From contig JAUYAV010000022.1 in assembly GCA_030693325.1 (NCBI GenBank), forward strand, positions 1-45,280: DNA of 45,280 nt, written 5' to 3'. Shown here piece after piece: positions 22,735-29,416 of the stretch. The notes beneath the pieces were generated by a model that worked only from the letters and a program-made list of their open reading frames with translations, searched no databases and had not been told where the DNA came from. The position numbers and the translations under genes were made by a program. This DNA comes from a bacterium. GTDB lineage: Bacteria; Patescibacteriota; Minisyncoccia; UBA6257; MFKM01. Every line of letters starts with the position of its first letter. Position 1 is the stretch's first letter.

Positions 22735-23778
22735 TTAATTATCGTTAATGAGCCCCTGGGAATACCCCAGGAGTAATTTCTTGTATTGAGGAGGTATTTT
22801 TACAGAGGCAAGGCGGTTCTGCGCTATGTTTACGCAAGTTGATATTTCTTTTTTTGCGTATGACAGGGATCCGGTTTCTGATATAAGCCGTCGCATTTTT
22901 AATAAATCCCTTTTATTCACCTTATTTTTGGAAAATATTTTTTTTATAGTCAGTTTCCCTTTTCGGTCTGCGCAGTGATAGGCGCGCCAGATAAGGATTG
23001 TTTTTTTAGCTTCTTGTAAATCCGAAAGAGTTGATTTGCCGATTTTTTCCTCTTCTCCGAATAACCCGATAATATCATCTTTTATCTGAAATGCCCTCCC
23101 CAAATATAGGCCATATTCAAAAAGTTTTTTGATGTCATTTGTTTTTGCCCCGGCCAGTGTTGCTCCTATTGCGAGGGGAGAAGCGAAGGTATAATTACCG
23201 GTTTTCAAATCGTATATTCTGTAGATATCCGGCTTGGTTATTTTGTCTATATTTTTTATTCCCGCCAACAGCTCAATAAATTCGCCGCCGGTGGTGCGCA
23301 GAGCGGTCTCAATAAATATTTTGAGAGCCTCTTCTTTGCGTTTCCTGTCCTCTTTAACGGCTAAAAATGATTGTATCGCCATGGCGTATAGAGTGTCCCC
23401 AATGACAATGGCTAAATCCTGACCGTTGAATTTGATATTTTTGTATTTTTTAAGATAATTATTCAGCATTGTATGCATGGCTGGTTTGCCTCGGCGCAGG
23501 TCGGATTTATCTATAATATCGTCGTGGACAAGCAAGAAGTCATGCAGGAGTTCTATGGATATGGCGCTGCGGTATAATCCGGGCGCGGTTTTTTTAGAAA
23601 AACTTAGATAGCCTATCAGGAAAAAAATGGGGCGGATGCGCTTGCCTTTTCTGGATATAAAGTCTTTGATATGCCTGGATAGAACCGGAGAGATTTTTTT
23701 AAGCGAGTAAAGCTTATCTACACTGCGAACATAATCGGCAAGTTCAACTTTAATTCTGCTTTTTAACTTCAGAAACAT
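22735..23778 (-). CDS. Polyprenyl (geranylgeranyl-type) diphosphate synthase
   Basis: This 347-residue trans-prenyltransferase (IspA/IdsA family) condenses IPP with allylic diphosphates. The first Asp-rich motif is DDIIDKSDLRRG, the second QIKDDIIGLFG (a DDxxG variant seen in GGPP synthases of archaea and actinobacteria), and the IPP-binding KGKRIRP is near residue 45. Product length cannot be set from sequence. It is the last gene of a five-gene operon, 4 nt after the UbiA gene. Confidence 0.92.
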   Translation of the reverse strand: MFLKLKSRIKVELADYVRSVDKLYSLKKISPVLSRHIKDFISRKGKRIRPIFFLIGYLSFSKKTAPGLYRSAISIELLHDFLLVHDDIIDKSDLRRGKPAMHTMLNNYLKKYKNIKFNGQDLAIVIGDTLYAMAIQSFLAVKEDRKRKEEALKIFIETALRTTGGEFIELLAGIKNIDKITKPDIYRIYDLKTGNYTFASPLAIGATLAGAKTNDIKKLFEYGLYLGRAFQIKDDIIGLFGEEEKIGKSTLSDLQEAKKTILIWRAYHCADRKGKLTIKKIFSKNKVNKRDLLKMRRLISETGSLSYAKKEISTCVNIAQNRLASVKIPPQYKKLLLGYSQGLINDN

Positions 23779-23782
23779 AAAC

Positions 23783-24703
23783 CTATATTAGATTATTAAA
23801 TATTTTGGCGATAAGCGGTATTATAAAATATGAAGTTACTACAAACCCCCAAATATTGTAAATCACCATCGTTTTCAAATAAAATTTCAGGAGAAAATCA
23901 TGGTCTTTAATAAAGAGACTGAAAATAAAAATACTTAATGGCACCACTACTACTAAGCCGTAAATTGGCCTTGCGCCGAAAGACAGGGTAAATCCCACAA
24001 TGATCATAGCCGCTACGCATACCAGCAACGATTTTTGTTTTCCGAGAATGGTTGCGGAAGTTTTTTCACCGGACGCTCTATCGCTTTCAATATCAACAAT
24101 TTTTGCATAAAATTCTGTAGCCCCGAAATAAAGAAAGGCAATAATTATCCACAGAAAATTAGGCCAGTTATCCGCTACAAAGATGTAGCCGCTTAATAAC
24201 GGTACGACATACACCACGGCTCCCAACAGAGTATCCAGCAGCAGTAGATTTTTTACACGAAACGCATAGGCAGAGTATAAAAAAGTGCCTATAAACAAGA
24301 AGGCGACCATAGCTGAAATTTTCAGATTAAAAGACACTATACTTATTACAATAAAGAAGATGGCAGTGGCTGTCAGACCGATAAAAACCGGCCATTTATC
24401 ATAATCCTCGGCGATCATCCAAGATTTCTTTTTTCTCGGATTCTCGGCATCGGCCTTGCGATCATAGTAACTATTTACGCTGTTCGCGGCGATATTCAAT
24501 GCTATCAGAAACCAAAAAAAATATAGAACGAACCCGGCTATAAAATGGCTAGTGTAAAATTGAGACGGATTTTCAATATTTGATAACGCGAGAGCGGTTC
24601 CCAAAATAAATACTCCGCCCGTATAAAGCCAGATACTCGGACGGCTTAGGATGATTACTCGTTTTGCCGCAGAATATATCTTTTTCAACATAATATAGAG
24701 CAT
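23783..24703 (-). CDS. UbiA-family membrane prenyltransferase
   Basis: This 306-residue protein has about nine membrane helices. The first Asp-rich motif is NSYYDRKAD (family NDxxDxxxD, with Ser for the first Asp) and the second is DIESDRASGEKT (DxxxDxxxG). The second motif resembles lycopene elongases and related archaeal/actinobacterial prenyltransferases more than UbiA of ubiquinone synthesis, but aromatic acceptors remain possible. It needs a prenyl donor, which the adjacent synthase would supply. It lies 22 nt after the GT2 gene. Confidence 0.85.
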   Translation of the reverse strand: MLYIMLKKIYSAAKRVIILSRPSIWLYTGGVFILGTALALSNIENPSQFYTSHFIAGFVLYFFWFLIALNIAANSVNSYYDRKADAENPRKKKSWMIAEDYDKWPVFIGLTATAIFFIVISIVSFNLKISAMVAFLFIGTFLYSAYAFRVKNLLLLDTLLGAVVYVVPLLSGYIFVADNWPNFLWIIIAFLYFGATEFYAKIVDIESDRASGEKTSATILGKQKSLLVCVAAMIIVGFTLSFGARPIYGLVVVVPLSIFIFSLFIKDHDFLLKFYLKTMVIYNIWGFVVTSYFIIPLIAKIFNNLI

Positions 24704-24725
24704 TGTATAGCTTGGTTTATTTTTG

Positions 24726-25877
24726 TTAAGTTAACTTAACAACCCGATCCTTCCAAGTAATTGATTTTTTGAAAAAAGAACAAAAGCCAGCGATTATAAA
24801 TACAATTATAACATAAAAACCCAAAATTGGAGAGAAAACGGCAATATAAACCGGCTGGCGGTTTAAAAGCAGGTAAAGCCCGAAAATAAAAACAAATATG
24901 GCATAGCTTGAAAAACCGCCTTCCGGAAAACCAGTGAGAATTTTTATTACTCCGTCAATGCTGAAAGCCACCAGAATGAAAGTTGTGGCAAAAGAAGAAA
25001 AATTTACAAGACGGAAATCCATACTTCTTATAATGCCTTTCAATGATTCCTTGAAATTATCGTATAAAAATACCGATATACCAGAACTATTCTCATCAAC
25101 TACTGCAACTTTTTTCTTTAAATTAATCGCTATTTTTATGAAAGCCTGGATTTCAGGAACATAATTTTTTACCTTTTCATACCCGCCGATTTCATCATAA
25201 GTGTTTTTATAAAGTAAAATATTTTCTCCCCAGGAGACAGGGGATTGTTCCACCTCCAACAGCGAGCTAAACCAAAAAGAAAAACGGAAAATAAAATTTA
25301 AAAATAAGAAAGGCCAGTCCCGCCATTTCCTAATAATTAAGCGGGAAAAACGGAATAATATTTCCGCTTCGGACGCTAAAAGGTGATTCACGGAATTTTT
25401 AAGACTTTCCGGTTTAAGTCTTACATCGGCATCAACTATTAACATCAGCTTTCCCTTGGTCAGTTTTACTGCTTCATTAACGGCCCACGGTTTGCCAAGC
25501 CATTCTTTCGGCGGAGTTGGGACATCAAAAATTTTTATGGAGATTTTAGAAGAAAATTTCTTAATGGTTTCCAGGACAAAGTTTTTGGTGTTATCCGTTG
25601 AAGAATCATTGGCAATGATGATTTCAAGATTTTCGTAATTTAAAGCCGCCAAGGAATTTATGCAAGAAACTACATTTTTTTCTTCGTTCCGCATAGGAAC
25701 AATGATTGAGACAAATGGGTATTCCTTGACCGGAGTTTTTGGTTTTTTTAATTTACGTGAGGACCTTAGAAAGAATGAAATAAACAATAAGCTTTCAAAA
25801 ATTATTAAAAAAACATTACTATAACTGATAAAAGAAAATATTATAATTAATAAAGGAGTGGCCCAAAAAATAAACAT
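24726..25877 (-). CDS. GT2 glycosyltransferase of the carotenoid/hopanoid-associated type
   Basis: This 383-residue membrane glycosyltransferase has an N-terminal helix pair, then a GT-A domain with SIIVPMRNEEKNV, ANDSSTDNT, PPKEWLGKPWA and the DxD motif IVDADVRL, and three C-terminal helices ending TWKDRVVK. The EWLGKPWA and terminal TWK.R motifs are shared by CruC/CrtQ carotenoid glycosyltransferases and HpnB-like proteins. It probably glycosylates a membrane isoprenoid. It starts 3 nt after the ammonia-lyase gene. Confidence 0.85.
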   Translation of the reverse strand: MFIFWATPLLIIIFSFISYSNVFLIIFESLLFISFFLRSSRKLKKPKTPVKEYPFVSIIVPMRNEEKNVVSCINSLAALNYENLEIIIANDSSTDNTKNFVLETIKKFSSKISIKIFDVPTPPKEWLGKPWAVNEAVKLTKGKLMLIVDADVRLKPESLKNSVNHLLASEAEILFRFSRLIIRKWRDWPFLFLNFIFRFSFWFSSLLEVEQSPVSWGENILLYKNTYDEIGGYEKVKNYVPEIQAFIKIAINLKKKVAVVDENSSGISVFLYDNFKESLKGIIRSMDFRLVNFSSFATTFILVAFSIDGVIKILTGFPEGGFSSYAIFVFIFGLYLLLNRQPVYIAVFSPILGFYVIIVFIIAGFCSFFKKSITWKDRVVKLT

Positions 25878-25880
25878 AAT

Positions 25881-27413
25881 TTAAAAAAACATTGATTTCG
25901 TTAAATTCCCGCTTTTTATCAAAGAAATAATTTTTTCTATATCGGCCGATAGCGGCTTGTCTTTATGTAGAAAAGGAACGACTTTCCGGATTTTCTGATA
26001 TATTTTTTTAGATTCCTTGCTTGCTTTTTTGATTCCCCGCAATTCAATTGCCTGCATTCCGGCTAAAAGTAAAATCGCCGTTAATTTTTCAAGGTTTTCA
26101 TAAGATTCTTTGAGATCAAAAGCCGCGTGAGTGCCCAAACTATTGACATCCTGATTATCTCCTTCGGTGGGGAGCATGACTGCCTGGTTTGATAAAGACA
26201 ATTTTCGGTTTTGGACGGCAAGCGAAGCCGCCAGAACCTGAATCGGCTTGAAGCCGCTGTACTCATCGGGATTTTCAATCAGATTCGCCGGCAATCCTTT
26301 GTTTTTTCGCGGATGAATCAAATTGGCGATAATCGCGTGGATCCAGGATGATGCCTGGGCGATGTCAATTTTTAAAATATCACAGGCCTCGGTGATATAA
26401 TAGCCCATAAAATTGGCGTTATTATAAATCTTTGCGGGGTTTGTTCTTACAATAGGGTTGTCATTGACCGAATTCATTTCTTCTTCTATCCAATTAATCG
26501 CTTGTTTGATGTTTTCGTAAAACGGTCCGAATCCCTGCGGAATGGAACGAAGAGAATAATAATCCTGAAGATCTTTTTTATTGAGCAATTTGCTTCCTTG
26601 CCAAAAATTAACGAAAAATTCATCAACTATAATTTGGCCGGAATGTTTTTTGGCTTTATGAACGAACGGATCATATGCGTCAGTAATAACCGAAAGCGAC
26701 TCTAAAGCCACGGCTAAAGCTGAAAGTAATACCGGAAATAATTTAGCAATATCAGAAACGGTCAGGGCGGCAATCGCCGTCATAAAAGAAGTGCCGTTGA
26801 TCAACCCAAGTCCTTCTTTAGCTTCCAACTGAAGCGGTTTTAAGCCGAATTTTTTCATTGAAATTTTCGCTTCTATTTTTTTCCCATCCAAAAAGCATAG
26901 CCCGCTTCCGGTTAAAGCCGAGGCTATCGCCGCTAAAGGAATAAGATCGCCGCTGGCTCCGATTGAACCGTAACGCCTGACGACAGGAACGATATTTTTA
27001 TTCAGAAAATCAACAAGTGATTTTATAACTATGGGCCGCACGCCCGACATTCCCTTACTTAACATTTGAGCTCTCAATAACATTGCCGACCGGACAATAT
27101 CTGCCGGTGTTTCTTCGCCTAGACCGCAGTTGTGCGATTGAATAAGATTATTCTGCCGTTCTTTCAAGGAGTTAAGAAAAGTTTTTGTCTCTCGGCCGAT
27201 ATTTTTTTCAACCCGGTGGAGATCGCCGCCGAATTGGGTGGTAATGCCATAAATTGGGATGCGCTTTTTTAAAAAATTTTCCAAAACAGCCCTGTTTTTA
27301 GCCACGATTTTATAAACGTCAGGCTCAACGGAAACCAGGGACGATTTTCTTGCCACTGCCTCAATGTCTTTTAATTTTAACCACTTATCGGCCCCGATAA
27401 ATATTTTTTTCAT
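25881..27413 (-). CDS. MIO-type aromatic amino acid ammonia-lyase (PAL/TAL/HAL family)
   Basis: This 510-residue enzyme carries the autocatalytic MIO triad Ala153-Ser154-Gly155 in GSIGASGDLIPLA and the catalytic Tyr55 in YGITTQFG. The substrate-selectivity pair is Ser93-His94 (LIQSHNCGLG), shared by HAL and several bacterial enzymes. The later motif is GDNQDVNSLGTHAA (Asn420-Gln421), which is the PAL/TAL form rather than the QEDHVSM form of histidine ammonia-lyase. No other hut gene is nearby. The likely product is cinnamate or coumarate (or a beta-amino acid if it is a mutase). It overlaps the upstream gene by 4 nt. Confidence 0.9.
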   Translation of the reverse strand: MKKIFIGADKWLKLKDIEAVARKSSLVSVEPDVYKIVAKNRAVLENFLKKRIPIYGITTQFGGDLHRVEKNIGRETKTFLNSLKERQNNLIQSHNCGLGEETPADIVRSAMLLRAQMLSKGMSGVRPIVIKSLVDFLNKNIVPVVRRYGSIGASGDLIPLAAIASALTGSGLCFLDGKKIEAKISMKKFGLKPLQLEAKEGLGLINGTSFMTAIAALTVSDIAKLFPVLLSALAVALESLSVITDAYDPFVHKAKKHSGQIIVDEFFVNFWQGSKLLNKKDLQDYYSLRSIPQGFGPFYENIKQAINWIEEEMNSVNDNPIVRTNPAKIYNNANFMGYYITEACDILKIDIAQASSWIHAIIANLIHPRKNKGLPANLIENPDEYSGFKPIQVLAASLAVQNRKLSLSNQAVMLPTEGDNQDVNSLGTHAAFDLKESYENLEKLTAILLLAGMQAIELRGIKKASKESKKIYQKIRKVVPFLHKDKPLSADIEKIISLIKSGNLTKSMFF

Positions 27414-28168
27414 AAATTCTTTAAAAGATTATTAAGTTCGGTGAATAATTTATTTGATTGGCTGCCGGTATCATTTATTTTTTGCATAGATACCTGAAGT
27501 TGTTGGGATAATTGGTCGATTTCATTATTATCTTGAGAATTTAAGATTTTTCCCAAAATATCAGAAAGCTCTAAAGCGGATTGAGCAAAAGTTTTTCCAG
27601 CTTCAATTGTCTCGTCGGTTTTTAATTTTATCGCGGCGTCGGTGGTTTGGCTGTTGGCCAAAGTCCAATTATCAAGTGAATTTTTGAGATTAGAGGCGTC
27701 AGTTGCAAGAACGGCGTTTTGCGAAACACCCAGGGAAATTAAAGATAATAAGGCATTTGTATCTCCATTTTGGTATTTTTCCTGAAGCGCGGCTAATGTT
27801 TTTTGGATTTCACTCATGGCCGCGGGAATTTTGTTCAGATTATTGATTGAATCCTGATAAAAATTTATGTAGTTTTGGCTGATAACCGCTGGCTTGACGG
27901 TGACGGATTGCGGGGGGATTGGAGACGTTTTTTGCGGTGTCGTTGGTTGCTTGGAAGGAGACGCTATTTCTGCCGGTTGGATTTGTGAAAAGGAGGTATC
28001 AATTCCCCCGGAAGGAATTTGGTAATTAAGCGTTTCCAAAGTCGGATTTGGCTTATTGGTTTTGCTGCCGATTTCTTTTGGTTGATTATTATGATAGAGA
28101 AAATAACCCAATCCCGCGAAAAGTCCGATTAAAACGACTATGGCTAGAGAAATTAAAATAATTTTCAT
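27410..28168 (-). CDS. Membrane-anchored helical protein of unknown function
   Basis: This 252-residue protein has one N-terminal transmembrane helix (~4-24), a Pro/Ser/Thr-rich linker (~30-90) and a helical extracellular domain (~92-252, coiled-coil rich: SQQLQVSMQKINDTGSQSNKLFTELNNLL). It has no catalytic motif. It is the first gene of the operon encoding the ammonia-lyase, GT2, UbiA and prenyl synthase, with a 4-nt overlap, so it may be a scaffold or surface partner of that pathway. I do not recognise a family. Confidence 0.6.
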   Translation of the reverse strand: MKIILISLAIVVLIGLFAGLGYFLYHNNQPKEIGSKTNKPNPTLETLNYQIPSGGIDTSFSQIQPAEIASPSKQPTTPQKTSPIPPQSVTVKPAVISQNYINFYQDSINNLNKIPAAMSEIQKTLAALQEKYQNGDTNALLSLISLGVSQNAVLATDASNLKNSLDNWTLANSQTTDAAIKLKTDETIEAGKTFAQSALELSDILGKILNSQDNNEIDQLSQQLQVSMQKINDTGSQSNKLFTELNNLLKNL

Positions 28169-28196
28169 AATTGATTCAAATTTATAGTATACTTTT

Positions 28197-28350
28197 AATT
28201 ACGAAACTCCAATTTTACCGATAACAGGCAAAAAGATTTTTCTGAAATCTAAACGGAAGCGCAGCCCAGCACATAACGCATTATGTGCTGGGCGTGAGCG
28301 GATTGAAGAAAATTTTTTCGCCTGTTACTATACAGTTTAGTTTCGTAATT
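28197..28350. mobile_element. 154-nt hairpin element with perfect 12-bp terminal inverted repeats (MITE-like)
   Basis: AATTACGAAACT (28197-28208) and AGTTTCGTAATT (28339-28350) are perfect inverted ends. TAACAGGC (28222-28229) pairs with GCCTGTTA (28320-28327), and GCCCAGCACATAA (28264-28276) pairs perfectly with TTATGTGCTGGGC (28281-28293) around loop CGCA. It has no coding capacity. No clear target-site duplication is seen. It lies between two divergent gene starts. It could alternatively be a structured RNA. Confidence 0.7.
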
Positions 28351-28377
28351 CACAGTAGTAGACTACTATAGTATAAT
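28349..28377 (+). promoter_or_regulatory. Promoter for the PilX-like gene at the element edge
   Basis: TTCACA (28349-28354), 17 nt, TATAAT (28372-28377), and the ATG follows 7 nt later (leaderless). The -35 overlaps the last bases of the hairpin element. The spacer holds TAGTAG-A-CTACTA, a short palindrome. Confidence 0.7.
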
Positions 28378-28384
28378 ATCAATT

Positions 28385-28705
28385 ATGGGAAAAAATAAGG
28401 GACAGGTGATGTTGATGACGGTTTTAGTAATTGGCGGCTTGCTTTTAGGCGCTTCTTCAATCGCCGGGCTTTTGATGGTCTATCAGATCCGTCAGTCAAG
28501 CGATGTCATCAACTCCACTAAAGCCATTTTTGCGGCCGATACCGGAATTGAATGGGAGCTTTACAGAATACTTAAGGACTCAAATTATCCAAAGCCGATA
28601 ATGACTAATCAAGCTGATTTTTCCACAACGGTTTACGGCACCAGTACTATAAAATCAGTCGGCACTTCCGGGAATTCTTCCCGGGCTTTCCAGGCCGGCC
28701 TTTAG
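28385..28705 (+). CDS. PilX-like pilus/surface-associated protein
   Basis: This 106-residue protein has an N-terminal KGQVMLMTVLVIGGLLLGASSIAGLLMVYQ helix followed by STKAIFAADTGIEWELYRIL. The helix plus the AADTGIE motif is typical of PilX/ComG-like minor pilin relatives that lack the classical Glu+5 signal. It lies away from the main pilus operon. It is short for PilX, so it may be a reduced form. It is followed by its own terminator. Confidence 0.65.
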   Translation: MGKNKGQVMLMTVLVIGGLLLGASSIAGLLMVYQIRQSSDVINSTKAIFAADTGIEWELYRILKDSNYPKPIMTNQADFSTTVYGTSTIKSVGTSGNSSRAFQAGL

Positions 28706-28728
28706 TTTAAAATAAAGAATGCGGCGAA

Positions 28729-28758
28729 GGCGGTATTAATTTAAATACCGTCTTTTTT
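28729..28758 (+). terminator. Rho-independent terminator after the PilX-like gene
   Basis: GGCGGTATT (28729-28737) pairs with AATACCGTC (28744-28752) with one G-T pair, followed by six T. Confidence 0.85.
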
Positions 28759-28781
28759 GTTATGCTATTTTTTAAATAAAA

Positions 28782-28790
28782 TGCTATAAT
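28782..28790 (+). promoter_or_regulatory. Extended -10 (TGCTATAAT) for the glycine-zipper lipoprotein
   Basis: TG-C-TATAAT lies 92 nt before the ATG at 28883, giving a leader of about 85 nt that ends in an AAAGGAGG Shine-Dalgarno, unlike the leaderless genes nearby. Confidence 0.55.
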
Positions 28791-28882
28791 TTTATGGCTC
28801 ATTGATAATCAAACTATTGGGGAATAAAAGGACAAAAAGGCAAATTTGGAACTGTATTAATCCTTGAAAGGAGGTTTTGAGT

Positions 28883-29323
28883 ATGAAAACGAAAACGTTA
28901 TTCTTGTTATTCTTAGCTATGGCGTTAGTCATTGCCGGTTGTGCCTCTATGGGTCCGAAAACAAAGACCGGAGCGGTTATCGGAGGCGTGATTGGCGCAG
29001 TGGCAGGAGGAGTCATCGGCCATCAAAGCGGACATGGCTTAGGAGGGGCCGGTATTGGCGCAGTAGTAGGCGCGCTTGGCGGTGGTTTGTTCGGTAACGC
29101 AATAGACCAGAAGGATAAAGAGGCTACGGCAGTTAATCCTAGCCATATCCCTCTTACCAAGATTGCCGAGATGGCTTCCCAAGCTACACCTGATGCCGTG
29201 ATAATCAGCGAGATTGATAGAACCCGATCCGTGTATAATCTTAACTCAGAGATAATCACTTACTTAAAACAGAATAAAGTAAGCGATAAAGTCATTGACC
29301 ACATGATGGCTACAGCCAAATAG
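28883..29323 (+). CDS. Glycine-zipper lipoprotein
   Basis: ATG 28883 is preferred over a TTG six bases upstream because AAAGGAGG (28867-28874) is well placed for it. The 146-residue product has a lipoprotein signal with VIAG and Cys20, then a glycine-zipper segment (GAVIGGVIGAVAGGVIG ... GAGIGAVVGALGGGLFGNA, ~30-75) that inserts in or packs against membranes. A C-terminal soluble domain (LTKIAEMASQATPDAVIISEI) follows. Such proteins are common in the outer membrane of diderm bacteria, so its presence here is notable. It has its own terminator. Confidence 0.85.
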   Translation: MKTKTLFLLFLAMALVIAGCASMGPKTKTGAVIGGVIGAVAGGVIGHQSGHGLGGAGIGAVVGALGGGLFGNAIDQKDKEATAVNPSHIPLTKIAEMASQATPDAVIISEIDRTRSVYNLNSEIITYLKQNKVSDKVIDHMMATAK

Positions 29324-29350
29324 TTTAATTTTACCTTTTATCCCCACCAC

Positions 29351-29392
29351 AAGGCGGTATTTAATATTAAATATTAAGTACCGCCTTTTTTT
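29351..29392 (+). terminator. Rho-independent terminator after the glycine-zipper lipoprotein
   Basis: AAGGCGGTA (29351-29359) pairs with TACCGCCTT (29379-29387), with an AT-rich inner stem, and continues into a seven-T run. Confidence 0.88.
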
Positions 29393-29399
29393 ATTTTTA

Positions 29400-29408
29400 T
29401 GTTAAAAT
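29400..29408 (+). promoter_or_regulatory. Extended -10-like box (TGTTAAAAT) before ligA
   Basis: It ends 8 nt before the ATG at 29417. It is weaker than TATAAT but fits the leaderless spacing seen elsewhere, and it supports 29417 over 29399 as the ligA start. Confidence 0.4.
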
Positions 29409-29416
29409 TAAAAAGT

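Noticed and set aside
22718-22746. AACGATAA/TTATCGTT hairpin between the convergent Lnt-like and prenyl synthase genes
   Set aside because: An 8-bp AT-rich stem without T-run. Too weak to call a terminator.
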